64,000 nt of DNA from Acidovorax sp. sif1233. GTDB taxonomy: Bacteria > Pseudomonadota > Gammaproteobacteria > Burkholderiales > Burkholderiaceae_C. The position numbers were made by a program, and so were the translations under genes. Of the stretch, positions 17,981 to 27,185 are shown piece after piece. Below the pieces are notes generated by a model. The model made no database searches. It was not told where the DNA came from and saw nothing but the letters and a program-made list of their open reading frames with translations. Location of the stretch: positions 558,001-622,000 of the forward strand of contig NZ_JAHUWZ010000002.1 of NCBI RefSeq assembly GCF_019218755.1. Reading direction: 5' to 3'. Each line of letters begins with the position of its first letter. The first letter of the stretch is position 1.

Positions 17981-18993
17981 ACCTCTATCCAGGTGTGCTT
18001 GGCCAGCCCGGCCCCACGCAGCGCCGCGCGATGTCCAAGGCCATCACCCTGCTCGAATCGACGCGGGCGGACCACCGCGCCCAGGCGGATGAATTGCTCA
18101 CGCAGCTGCTGCCCCATACCGGCAAGGCGTTTCGCCTGGGCATCAGCGGCGTGCCCGGCGTGGGCAAGTCCACCTTCATCGAAGCGCTCGGGCTGTACCT
18201 GATTGGCCAGGGCCATCGCGTGGCCGTGCTCACCATCGACCCCTCCAGCACCGTCTCGGGCGGCTCCATCCTGGGTGACAAGACGCGCATGGAACACCTG
18301 TCGGTGCACGAGAAGGCCTACATCCGCCCCAGCCCCTCCAGCGGCACGCTGGGGGGCGTGGCAGAGAAGACGCGCGAGGCCATGCTGGTCTGCGAGGCCG
18401 CGGGCTACGACGTGGTCATCGTCGAAACCGTGGGCGTGGGCCAGAGCGAGATCGCGGTGGCGGGCATGACGGACATGTTCGTGCTCATGCAGCTGCCCAA
18501 CGCGGGCGACGACCTGCAGGCCATCAAGAAGGGCGTGATGGAGATTGCCGACCTGGTGGTCATCAACAAGGCCGACATCGACAAGAACGCCGCCACGCGC
18601 GCCGAGGCCCAGATCACCTCCAGCCTGCGCCTGCTCGGCATGCACGGCAACCCTGACCACGCGACGCACGGCGCGCTGTGGCAACCGCGCGTGCTGCAGA
18701 TCAGCGCTCTGCTGGGGCAGGGGGTGGATGCTTTCTGGACCACCGTGGCGCTGTTTCGCGACATGCAGTCCACCAACGGCCGCCTGGCAGCGCGGCGCGA
18801 AAAACAATCGCTCGCCTGGATGTGGGAGCGCATCGACGCGGGCCTCAAGCTCGCGTTTCGCCAGCACCCGCAGGTCAGGGAGCTGCTGCCCCAGATGCAG
18901 GCCGATGTGGCCGCAGGGCGCATCGCGGCATCGACTGCAGCACGAAATCTGCTGCTGGCGCAATCCAGTACAGCGCAAGCAGCTATCAAATAA
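17977..18993 (+). CDS. meaB: Methylmalonyl-CoA mutase-associated GTPase MeaB (ArgK family)
   Basis: 338 residues. The G1 P-loop is GVPGVGKS (58-65), the switch region has DPSSTVSGGSILGDK, the Walker B-like ETVGVGQSE follows, and the base-specificity motif NKAD is at 197-200. MeaB is the G-protein chaperone that gates cofactor loading and protects the mutase. It lies two genes downstream of it. The last 15 or so codons (NLLLAQSSTAQAAIK) and the stop are formed by a copy of the dispersed palindromic repeat, so the native C-terminus was replaced or extended. The fold core is unaffected. Confidence 0.94.
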   Translation: MNLYPGVLGQPGPTQRRAMSKAITLLESTRADHRAQADELLTQLLPHTGKAFRLGISGVPGVGKSTFIEALGLYLIGQGHRVAVLTIDPSSTVSGGSILGDKTRMEHLSVHEKAYIRPSPSSGTLGGVAEKTREAMLVCEAAGYDVVIVETVGVGQSEIAVAGMTDMFVLMQLPNAGDDLQAIKKGVMEIADLVVINKADIDKNAATRAEAQITSSLRLLGMHGNPDHATHGALWQPRVLQISALLGQGVDAFWTTVALFRDMQSTNGRLAARREKQSLAWMWERIDAGLKLAFRQHPQVRELLPQMQADVAAGRIAASTAARNLLLAQSSTAQAAIK

Positions 18994-18994
18994 A
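18944..18994. repeat. Dispersed palindromic repeat, copy 3, overlapping the meaB stop
   Basis: CTGCTGGCGCAATCC (arm) and CAGCGCAAGCAGCTATCAAAT (arm) match the other copies. The repeat supplies the final meaB codons and the TAA. Confidence 0.65.
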
Positions 18995-19033
18995 TAGTAA
19001 ACAAACCACCGAATTCACCAAAGGACGACGACC

Positions 19034-20566
19034 ATGCAAGACATCCTGGATCAACTGGAGAAAAAGCGTGCGCTGGCACGCCTGGGCGGCGGGCAAAAGC
19101 GCATCGATGCGCAGCACGCCAAGGGCAAGCTCACCGCGCGCGAGCGCATCGAGCTGCTGCTGGACGACGGCACGTTCGAGGAATGGGACATGTTCGTCGA
19201 GCACCGCTGCACCGACTTCGGCATGGAGGACAACAAGATCCCCGGCGATGGCGTGGTGACGGGCTACGGCATGATCAACGGCCGCCTGGTGTTCGTGTTC
19301 AGCCAGGACTTCACGGTGTTTGGCGGTGCTTTGAGCGAAACGCACGCCGAAAAGATCTGCAAGGTGATGGACCAGGCCATGAAGGTCGGCGCACCGGTCA
19401 TCGGCCTCAACGACTCGGGCGGCGCCCGCATCCAGGAAGGCGTGGCCTCGCTGGGCGGTTATGCCGACGTGTTCCAGAAGAACGTGCTCGCCAGCGGCGT
19501 GATTCCGCAGATCAGCATGATCATGGGCCCGAGCGCCGGCGGCGCCGTGTACTCACCCGCCATGACCGACTTCATCTTCATGGTGAAAGACAGCTCGTAC
19601 ATGTTCGTGACCGGCCCCGAAGTCGTGAAGACCGTGACGCACGAAGAAGTGACGGCCGAAGAACTGGGCGGTGCCGTGACGCACACCACCAAGAGCGGTG
19701 TGGCCGACATGGCGTTCGAGAACGACGTGGAGGCGCTGATGATGCTGCGCCGCCTGTACAACTACCTGCCCCTGAATAACCGGGAAAAGGCCCCGGTGCG
19801 TCCCAGCAACGACCCGGCCGACCGCATGGACCGGAGCCTGGACACGCTGGTGCCCGAGAACCCCAACAAGCCCTACGACATGAAGGAGCTGATCCTCAAG
19901 ACCGTGGACGACGGGGATTTCTTCGAGCTGCAGCCCGAGTACGCCAAGAACATCCTGATCGGCTTCGCCCGCATGGAAGGCCAGACCGTGGGCATCGTGG
20001 CCAACCAACCGCTGGTGCTGGCGGGCTGCCTGGACATCAAGAGCTCCATCAAGGCCGCGCGCTTCGTGCGCTTCTGCGATGCGTTCAACATTCCGGTCGT
20101 CACGTTTGTGGACGTGCCCGGCTTCATGCCCGGTACCAGCCAGGAATACGGCGGCATCATCAAGCATGGCGCCAAGCTGCTGTACGCGTATGCCGAGTGC
20201 ACCGTACCCAAGATCACCGTCATCACCCGCAAGGCCTACGGCGGCGCGTACGACGTGATGAGCTCCAAGCACCTGCGCGGCGACGTGAACCTGGCCTGGC
20301 CCAACGCCGAGATCGCGGTGATGGGTGCCAAGGGTGCCGTGGAAATCATCTTCCGCGAAGACAAGAACGACCCCGTGAAGCTGGCCGCACGCGAGGCGGA
20401 ATACAAACAGCGTTTTGCCAACCCGTTTGTGGCCGGCGCACGTGGCTTTATCGACGACGTGATCCTGCCGCACGAGACACGCAAGCGCATCTGCCGGTCG
20501 CTGGTCATGCTGCGCGACAAGAAGCTGGAAAACCCATGGCGCAAGCATGGGAACATCCCGCTGTAA
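19034..20566 (+). CDS. pccB: Propionyl-CoA carboxylase, carboxyltransferase (beta) subunit
   Basis: 510 residues, full-length acyl-CoA carboxylase beta chain with two crotonase-like halves. The N-terminal half has [15 protein letters not shown] around the first oxyanion hole. The C-terminal half has [20 protein letters not shown] and [13 protein letters not shown]. It moves CO2 from carboxybiotin to propionyl-CoA to give (S)-methylmalonyl-CoA. The mutase upstream and PccA downstream favour propionyl-CoA over acetyl-CoA as substrate. A strong ribosome site (AAAGGACGACG) precedes the ATG. Confidence 0.93.
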   Translation: MQDILDQLEKKRALARLGGGQKRIDAQHAKGKLTARERIELLLDDGTFEEWDMFVEHRCTDFGMEDNKIPGDGVVTGYGMINGRLVFVFSQDFTVFGGALSETHAEKICKVMDQAMKVGAPVIGLNDSGGARIQEGVASLGGYADVFQKNVLASGVIPQISMIMGPSAGGAVYSPAMTDFIFMVKDSSYMFVTGPEVVKTVTHEEVTAEELGGAVTHTTKSGVADMAFENDVEALMMLRRLYNYLPLNNREKAPVRPSNDPADRMDRSLDTLVPENPNKPYDMKELILKTVDDGDFFELQPEYAKNILIGFARMEGQTVGIVANQPLVLAGCLDIKSSIKAARFVRFCDAFNIPVVTFVDVPGFMPGTSQEYGGIIKHGAKLLYAYAECTVPKITVITRKAYGGAYDVMSSKHLRGDVNLAWPNAEIAVMGAKGAVEIIFREDKNDPVKLAAREAEYKQRFANPFVAGARGFIDDVILPHETRKRICRSLVMLRDKKLENPWRKHGNIPL

Positions 20567-20588
20567 GCAGGGCATCGGCAGCAGGCAA

Positions 20589-21044
20589 ATGGCACAGACC
20601 CGCGCGTTCTTCCCCTCCAGAGTGGACTCATGGCTTGTCGCCATCGGCCCGCTCGCTGCGTTGACGGCGATAACCGCAGTAGCAGGGCTTACTGGGCCGT
20701 TGGTGCTGAATTCGGGCGCCACGCCACCGGTGCTTGCGCTGGTGGCGGTCATCTTGGCCTTTGCGCTGGTACTGCCGGCGTGGGTGGCGCTTGACACCAA
20801 CTACACATTCACGGCTGAGGAGTTGCTGGTTCGCAGTGGTCCGTTCCGCTGGCGCATAGCCTTGGGCGATGTATGCGAGGTCTCGCCATCGCGCAGTTGG
20901 ATTTCCTCGCCCGCCCTGTCGCTGGACCGCTTATGCATTCGCTATGGAGCGGGTCGAAGCGTTTTGGTGTCGCCGCGTGAAAAGCAGCGCTTCATTGACA
21001 CGTTACTTCAGCGCTGTCCTTCCGTCCTAGTTACTGGTTTTTGA
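20589..21044 (+). CDS. PH-domain-like membrane protein inside the carboxylase operon
   Basis: 151 residues from ATG 20589. Two hydrophobic helices (about 15-35 and 45-65) precede a C-terminal soluble domain with NYTFTAEELLVRSGPFRWRI and REKQRFIDTLLQR, the pattern of short bacterial PH-like (bPH) domains. An upstream in-frame start at 20547 overlaps pccB but has no better ribosome site. It is sandwiched between pccB and pccA with gaps of about 20 bases, so it is expected to be co-transcribed. It looks less GC-rich than its neighbours. No role in propionate metabolism is known for this family. Confidence 0.7.
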   Translation: MAQTRAFFPSRVDSWLVAIGPLAALTAITAVAGLTGPLVLNSGATPPVLALVAVILAFALVLPAWVALDTNYTFTAEELLVRSGPFRWRIALGDVCEVSPSRSWISSPALSLDRLCIRYGAGRSVLVSPREKQRFIDTLLQRCPSVLVTGF

Positions 21045-21067
21045 AATTTCCTTTTGAGGAACTTGTT

Positions 21068-23116
21068 ATGTTCACCAAAATCCTGATCGCCAACCGTGGC
21101 GAAATCGCGTGCCGCGTCATCGCTACCGCCCGCAAGATGGGCATCGCCACCGTCGCCGTCTACTCCGACGCCGACAAGGAAGCGCGCCACGTCAAGCTGG
21201 CCGACGAGGCTGTGCACATCGGCGCGGCGCCCAGCCGCGAGTCGTACCTGCTGGCCGACAAGATCATTGCCGCCTGCAAACAGACCGGCGCGCAGGCCGT
21301 GCACCCCGGCTACGGCTTCCTGTCGGAGAACGAAGCCTTCGCCAAGCGCTGCGAGGACGAAGGCATTGCCTTCATCGGCCCCAAGGCGCATTCGATCGCG
21401 GCCATGGGCGACAAGATCGCCTCCAAGAAGCTGGCCAACGAGGCCAAGGTCAACACCATCCCGGGCTACAACGACGCCATCGCGGGCCCCGAGCAGGCGG
21501 TGGAAATCGCCAAGGGCATCGGCTACCCCGTGATGATCAAGGCCTCGGCCGGGGGCGGCGGCAAGGGCCTGCGCGTGGCGTTCAACGACAAGGAAGCGTT
21601 TGAAGGCTTCACCAGCTGCCAGAACGAAGCCCGCAACAGTTTTGGCGACGACCGTATCTTCATCGAGAAGTTCGTGCAGGAGCCGCGCCACATCGAGATC
21701 CAGGTGCTGGGCGACAGCCACGGCAACGTGATCTACCTGAACGAGCGCGAATGCTCCATCCAGCGGCGCCACCAGAAGGTGATTGAAGAGGCGCCGTCGC
21801 CCTTCATCAGCGATGCCACCCGCAAGGCCATGGGCGAGCAGGCGGTGCAGCTGGCCAAGGCGGTCAAGTACCAGAGCGCGGGCACGGTGGAGTTCGTGGT
21901 CGGCAAGGACCAGGACTTCTACTTCCTCGAAATGAACACCCGCCTGCAGGTGGAGCACCCGGTGACGGAATGCATCACCGGCCTGGACCTGGTGGAGCTG
22001 ATGATCCGCGTGGCCGCAGGCGAGAAGCTGCCGCTCGCGCAAGCCGACGTGAAGCGCGACGGCTGGGCCATCGAGTGCCGCATCAACGCCGAGGACCCGT
22101 TCCGCAACTTCCTGCCATCGACCGGCCGCCTGGTGCGTTTTCAGCCGCCGGAGCAGAGCATGTTCCAGGGCGACACCGACAAGAAGCTGGGCGTGCGCGT
22201 GGACACAGGGGTGTATGAGGGCGGCGAGATCCCGATGTACTACGACTCGATGATCGCCAAGCTCATCGTGCACGGCACCGACCGCGACCATGCGATCGCC
22301 AAGATGCGCGCGGCGCTCAACGGCTTCGTAATCCGGGGCATCAGCAGCAACATTCCGTTCCAGGCGGCCCTGCTGGCCCACCCGAAATTCGTGACCGGCG
22401 AGTTCAACACCGGCTTCATCGCCGAACATTACGGCAAGGGCTTCCACTCCGAGGACGTGCCACACGAGGACCCGCTGTTCCTGGTGGCGCTGGCCGCTTT
22501 CATGAACCGCCGCTACCGTGCGCGCGCCTCGGGCATCAGCGGCCAGCTGGCAGGGCACGAGGTGAAGGTGGGCGAGCAGTTCGTGGTGGTCACGCTGGGG
22601 GCCGAGGGGCAGAACGAGCACCATGCGGTCTCGGTCACCGACTTCCAGGACAAGTCGGGCTCCAGCGTGGTGGCCGTGGACGGCAAGAGCTACCAGATCA
22701 GCAGCGCCGCCACGCTGGGCCAGATCCGGGTGCAAGGCCAGTGCAATGGCGCCGGGTTTACCGCGCAGGTCGAGCGCGGCGTGGGCAAGAACCCGCTGGC
22801 CCTGCGCATCGCGCACAACGGCACGCAGATCGATGCGCTCGTGCTGTCACCCCTCGGTGCACGCTTGCACAAGCTGATGCCCTTCAAGGCGCCGCCGGAC
22901 CTGTCCAGGTTCCTGCTTTCGCCCATGCCCGGCCTGCTGGTGGATGTGGCGGTGCAGCCCGGCCAGAAGGTGCAGGCCGGTGAAAAGCTGGCCGTGATCG
23001 AGGCCATGAAGATGGAGAACATCCTCTTTGCTGCGCAGGATGGCGTAGTGGGCAAGGTGGTGGCGGGCAAGGGCGAGTCGCTGGCGGTGGACGACGTGAT
23101 CATTGAGTTCCAGTGA
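21068..23116 (+). CDS. pccA: Propionyl-CoA carboxylase, biotin carboxylase / biotin carrier (alpha) subunit
   Basis: 682 residues. The biotin carboxylase half starts MFTKILIANRGEIACRVI; the ATP-grasp loop is KASAGGGGKGLR; the catalytic region EMNTRLQVEHPVTE is intact. A middle BT-type linker precedes the C-terminal biotinyl domain, whose attachment site EAMKMEN places the biotinyl lysine at residue 648. It carboxylates biotin with ATP and bicarbonate and passes the carboxyl to PccB. ATG 21068 fits the family N-terminus; an upstream TTG adds nine unrelated residues. BioB is encoded about 1.8 kb downstream. Confidence 0.95.
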   Translation: MFTKILIANRGEIACRVIATARKMGIATVAVYSDADKEARHVKLADEAVHIGAAPSRESYLLADKIIAACKQTGAQAVHPGYGFLSENEAFAKRCEDEGIAFIGPKAHSIAAMGDKIASKKLANEAKVNTIPGYNDAIAGPEQAVEIAKGIGYPVMIKASAGGGGKGLRVAFNDKEAFEGFTSCQNEARNSFGDDRIFIEKFVQEPRHIEIQVLGDSHGNVIYLNERECSIQRRHQKVIEEAPSPFISDATRKAMGEQAVQLAKAVKYQSAGTVEFVVGKDQDFYFLEMNTRLQVEHPVTECITGLDLVELMIRVAAGEKLPLAQADVKRDGWAIECRINAEDPFRNFLPSTGRLVRFQPPEQSMFQGDTDKKLGVRVDTGVYEGGEIPMYYDSMIAKLIVHGTDRDHAIAKMRAALNGFVIRGISSNIPFQAALLAHPKFVTGEFNTGFIAEHYGKGFHSEDVPHEDPLFLVALAAFMNRRYRARASGISGQLAGHEVKVGEQFVVVTLGAEGQNEHHAVSVTDFQDKSGSSVVAVDGKSYQISSAATLGQIRVQGQCNGAGFTAQVERGVGKNPLALRIAHNGTQIDALVLSPLGARLHKLMPFKAPPDLSRFLLSPMPGLLVDVAVQPGQKVQAGEKLAVIEAMKMENILFAAQDGVVGKVVAGKGESLAVDDVIIEFQ

Positions 23117-23168
23117 TGCCGCCGAGCGCCCCGGTCCGCGCAACACGCTGGCCTGGCCACACACCGCG

Positions 23169-23948
23169 ATGACCGTGGTCTTGCGTGTGCTGCTCGGGCT
23201 GGCCGGCGCCGTGCTGCTGGTGGATGGCGCCGTGCTCATGGTCCTGGGGCACCTCGATCTGGGCACCATGCTGCCCGCCGCGTTGGGGGCGGTCTTCCTG
23301 GCCCTGGCCGCGTGGTGGACTCCGCTGGCGGGCTGGCGGCACCGTGGGCGGCGGCGCCAGCAGCTGTGGCGCGCGGGCTGGTGGGGCCTGGCGGCCTGGA
23401 TGGCCAGCCTGGGGGTTTTCTGGGCCTTTCTGGAGAATGCCGGCATCCCGCCTGCACAGGTGCCGCCCGTGCAGGCCATCGTGGTGCTGGGGGGCGGCAT
23501 CCAGAACGGGCAACCCCGGCCGGCGCTGGCAGCACGGCTGGACACGGCGGCCGCGCTGGCCCGCCTGCAGCCCACCGCCCTGATCGCCGTGTGCGGCGGC
23601 GAGGTATGGGGTGAAACGCACACCGAAGCCGAGGTGATGGCCCGCTATCTGCAGCAGCGCCATGGCGTCGCCGCAGGGCGCCTGGTGCTGGAGGCGGAAA
23701 GCACCAGCACCGCGCTGAACCTGGCGCTGGGGCGCCCCCTGCTGCTGGCGCGTGGGGTGCCGGCCACGGCCCCGCTGGCCCTGGTGACCAGCGACTTCCA
23801 CCTGCCGCGCGCCCTGCGCATCGCGCGAGGCCACGGCTTCACGGCCATGGTGCCGGTGGCGGCGCCCACCCCCCTGGCCACGCGCTACAACGCGCGGCTG
23901 CGCGAATACTTCGCCACGCTGAGCAGCTGGGTGCTGCGCGAGGCATGA
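23169..23948 (+). CDS. YdcF family protein (DUF218), membrane-anchored
   Basis: 259 residues from ATG 23169. Two or three N-terminal hydrophobic segments are followed by the DUF218 domain: QAIVVLGGGIQNG, then LIAVCGGEVWGETHTEA, a STSTALNL segment and VTSDFHLPRAL near the end. The domain is Rossmann-like; relatives such as SanA and ElyC act in the cell envelope, but no reaction is assigned here. It begins close to the pccA stop and may be read through from that operon. An in-frame TTG at 23103 overlapping pccA is a less likely start. Confidence 0.8.
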   Translation: MTVVLRVLLGLAGAVLLVDGAVLMVLGHLDLGTMLPAALGAVFLALAAWWTPLAGWRHRGRRRQQLWRAGWWGLAAWMASLGVFWAFLENAGIPPAQVPPVQAIVVLGGGIQNGQPRPALAARLDTAAALARLQPTALIAVCGGEVWGETHTEAEVMARYLQQRHGVAAGRLVLEAESTSTALNLALGRPLLLARGVPATAPLALVTSDFHLPRALRIARGHGFTAMVPVAAPTPLATRYNARLREYFATLSSWVLREA

Positions 23949-23952
23949 GGCC

Positions 23953-24014
23953 AAGCGGCCTTCTGCGCGGAATAGGCCGCTTGCGCTGTACGTAACTGCA
24001 TTTATAGCTATCAA
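23953..24014. repeat. Hairpin and degenerate dispersed repeat, copy 4
   Basis: A 9-bp stem AAGCGGCCT (23953-23961) / AGGCCGCTT (23974-23982) is followed by TTGCGCTGTACG and the ATAGCTATCAA tail typical of the repeat family. It separates the YdcF gene from the VOC gene; no U-run follows, so termination is only possible. Confidence 0.5.
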
Positions 24015-24028
24015 TCAAGGAGCAAATC

Positions 24029-24499
<471 letters not shown>

Positions 24500-24909
24500 A
24501 CAACGGCTGGCTGCCGATGGTGCGGGGGCGACGGCATGCGCCAACGTCGCCCATCGTCAGGCGCCCCTGGGCCACGCGGGGCGGCAGATGGGCACAGATA
24601 GCGCCGCGTTGCGGTTGCATCGCGATGGCCGCCCTCCACCACGCGCCAACCTGCCGTCAAATGCGCTGAAAATCCCGTGTTCTGCGCACAAAAAAACAAG
24701 GACTTGGGGGCTGTTGGCGACGTACTTTTGTTGGCACTTTTTGTGACCCTTCGGCATGCGTTTGTGCCTTTTTCTCCTCCAGAATCCGCCCACGTCGCCG
24801 CGCACCGGCCGGACAACCTCCTGGCCCAGGCCGGCGCGCGCTGTGTAACCCCTGCCGATGGCGGCCCCGTGCCGCCATGGAGCAGATGACTTGAAGGGAA
24901 CCGATCGCC
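24500..24909. other. Long leader region upstream of bioB
   Basis: 410 bases without a convincing gene. It contains an AT-richer block (about 24685-24785) with runs such as CAAAAAAACAAGG and ACTTTTTGTG that could hold the bioB promoter. No biotin-repressor operator or known riboswitch fold was recognised. Ribosome site upstream of bioB is weak (GAAGGGAACC). Confidence 0.35.
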
Positions 24910-26001
24910 ATGACTTCCATGACCTCCGCCACCGCGGCCACCCAGACCGTTCAGCTGCATCGCCGGCCCGCGTCGCCAGCGCCGCGAGGCCCCTGGAGCG
25001 TGGACGCCATCCAGGCGCTGCTCGACAGGCCGCTGATGGACCTTCTTTTCGAAGCGCAGACGGTGCATCGCCAGCACTGGCCCGAGGGAGACATCGAACT
25101 GGCCACGCTGCTGTCGGTGAAGACCGGAGGCTGCCCCGAGAACTGTGGCTACTGCCCGCAGGCCGCCGAGTTCGACACCGGTGTGAAGGCCGACAAGCTG
25201 ATGGAGGTGGACGAGGTGGTGCGGGCTGCCCAGGCCGCGAAGGACGCCGGCGCCACGCGGTTCTGCATGGGTGCGGCATGGCGCGCCCCGAAGGACCGGG
25301 ACATCGAGAAGGTCAGCGCCCTGATCGGCGCCGTGAAGGGCCTGGGCCTGCAGACCTGCGCCACGCTGGGCATGCTCGAATCGCACCAGGCGCAGGCGCT
25401 CAAGGATGCGGGCCTGGACTACTACAACCACAACCTCGACACCGCGCCCGAGTACTACACCGACGTGGTCAGCACCCGCGCCTACCAGGATCGGCTCGAC
25501 ACCCTGCAGCACGTGCGCAGCGCGGGCATCAGCGTGTGCTGCGGCGGCATCGTGGGCATGGGCGAGGCGCCCGTGCACCGCGCGGGGCTCATCGCGCAGC
25601 TGGCCAACCTCAGCCCGTACCCCGAGTCCGTGCCCATCAACAGCCTGGTTCGCGTGCCGGGCACGCCGCTGGCCGACAGCGAGCCCATCGACCCGCTGGA
25701 CTTCGTGCGCATGATCGCCGTCGCCCGCATCACCATGCCCAAGGCCCGCGTGCGCCTGTCCGCGGGGCGCCAGCAGATGGGCGAAGCCGTGCAGGCACTG
25801 TGTTTCCTGGCCGGGGCCAATTCGATCTTCTATGGCGACAAGCTGCTGGTGACGGGCAACCCGGATGTGGATGCCGACGTGCGGCTGCTCGCCAAGCTGG
25901 GACTGGACGGCCACCGGACGGCGGCGATGGCAGCGCAGGAGGACGGTGGCAGCGTGCAATCTCCTTGCCACCACCCGCATGAAGAGGGCATCTGCGGCTA
26001 G
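24910..26001 (+). CDS. bioB: Biotin synthase
   Basis: 363 residues, a radical SAM TIM barrel. The [4Fe-4S]-SAM motif CPENCGYC supplies Cys75, Cys79 and Cys82. Downstream segments [23 protein letters not shown] and [10 protein letters not shown] carry the cysteines and asparagine that bind the [2Fe-2S] cluster and dethiobiotin. It inserts sulfur into dethiobiotin. The first 20 residues are a variable extension. The gene lies just after the biotin-dependent carboxylase genes, suggesting cofactor supply, though other bio genes are absent here. Its stop overlaps the stop of the convergent HD-GYP gene. Confidence 0.95.
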   Translation: MTSMTSATAATQTVQLHRRPASPAPRGPWSVDAIQALLDRPLMDLLFEAQTVHRQHWPEGDIELATLLSVKTGGCPENCGYCPQAAEFDTGVKADKLMEVDEVVRAAQAAKDAGATRFCMGAAWRAPKDRDIEKVSALIGAVKGLGLQTCATLGMLESHQAQALKDAGLDYYNHNLDTAPEYYTDVVSTRAYQDRLDTLQHVRSAGISVCCGGIVGMGEAPVHRAGLIAQLANLSPYPESVPINSLVRVPGTPLADSEPIDPLDFVRMIAVARITMPKARVRLSAGRQQMGEAVQALCFLAGANSIFYGDKLLVTGNPDVDADVRLLAKLGLDGHRTAAMAAQEDGGSVQSPCHHPHEEGICG

Positions 26002-27185
26002 GCGCCCTGGCCGCCTGGCACCAGGCGGTCTTCCTCGGTCAGGTCGCTGGCCATGCGGTCGATCTGGGCCTGCAGCGCGTGCTCTCCGTCGGCGAAACGC
26101 TGGGCAATGCGCCGGAACTCCTCGGAGAGCGACAGGAAGGCGTCCACCATGTCGGGATCGAAGTGGCTGCCCCGGCCGTCGCGGATGATCTCGACCGCGT
26201 GCTCGTGGGAGTAGGCGGGCTTGTAGACCCGCTCGGAGATGAGCGCGTCATACACGTCGGCCACCGCCATCAGCCGTGCCGACAGGGGAATGGTGTTGCC
26301 CACCAGCCCCTCGGGATAGCCTGAGCCGTCCCACTTTTCCTGGTGGCTGTAGGCGATCTCCTTGGCGTAGCGGAAGAAGGGGTTGTCCTGCGTGGTTTCG
26401 CTTTCGGCCGCCACGATGGCGTCGCGCCCCAGCGTGGTGTGGGTCTTCATGATCTCGAATTCTTCGGGCGTGAGCTTGCCCGGCTTGAGCAGGATGCGGT
26501 CGGGTATGCCCACCTTGCCGATGTCGTGCAGGGGGGCGGACTTGAAGATCACCTCGATGGCATCCTCAGTGAGCTCATCGCGAAAGCGCGGGTGGTTTTG
26601 CAGCTTGCGGGCCAGCGCTTCCACATAGTGTTGCGTGCGCCGGATGTGGTTGCCTGTCTCGTTGTCGCGCGTTTCCGCCAGCGATGCCATGGCACGGATG
26701 GTGGCGTCCTGCAGTTCGGCCAGGGCACGCGTGCGGTTGGCCACCTCCTGCTCCAGAAAGTGGTTGTGGTGGGCCAGCAGGTCCCGCGCGCGCTTGAGCT
26801 GCAGATGGTTGCGCACCCGGGCCATGGTGATGGCGGGGTTGACGGGCTTGGTGATGTAGTCCACGGCGCCCAGCTCCAGTCCCACCGTCTCGTCGTCGGT
26901 GGCGCTCATGGCCGTGAGGAAAATCACCGGGATGGCCTCGGTGTCGGGGTTGAACTGCAGGCGCCGCAGCACCTCGTAGCCGTCCATGTCCGGCATCATG
27001 ATGTCCAGCAGGATCAGGTCGGGTTTTTCGGCCGCCACGATCTGCAGCGCGCGCTCGCCGCTGGGGGCCAGCTTGACCTTGTAGTCCGGCCGCAGGAGGT
27101 CGCTCATCAAGGAGAGATTGCCGGGCGTGTCATCCACCACCAGCACCGTGCATTTGCCGCCGCTTGATTCCAATGGACTATTCAT
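25998..27185 (-). CDS. Response regulator with HD-GYP c-di-GMP phosphodiesterase domain
   Basis: 395 residues. The receiver domain has acidic pocket DD at 18-19 and phospho-acceptor Asp61 ([11 protein letters not shown]). A linking coiled coil (130-165) leads to an HD-GYP domain: [10 protein letters not shown] with His220/Asp221 and [14 protein letters not shown] near 281-294, so hydrolysis of c-di-GMP is expected. It is RpfG-like in layout. It starts inside the end of the hybrid kinase gene (8-base overlap), so the kinase is the likely phosphodonor. The stop codon overlaps bioB tail-to-tail. Confidence 0.93.
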   Translation of the reverse strand: MNSPLESSGGKCTVLVVDDTPGNLSLMSDLLRPDYKVKLAPSGERALQIVAAEKPDLILLDIMMPDMDGYEVLRRLQFNPDTEAIPVIFLTAMSATDDETVGLELGAVDYITKPVNPAITMARVRNHLQLKRARDLLAHHNHFLEQEVANRTRALAELQDATIRAMASLAETRDNETGNHIRRTQHYVEALARKLQNHPRFRDELTEDAIEVIFKSAPLHDIGKVGIPDRILLKPGKLTPEEFEIMKTHTTLGRDAIVAAESETTQDNPFFRYAKEIAYSHQEKWDGSGYPEGLVGNTIPLSARLMAVADVYDALISERVYKPAYSHEHAVEIIRDGRGSHFDPDMVDAFLSLSEEFRRIAQRFADGEHALQAQIDRMASDLTEEDRLVPGGQGA

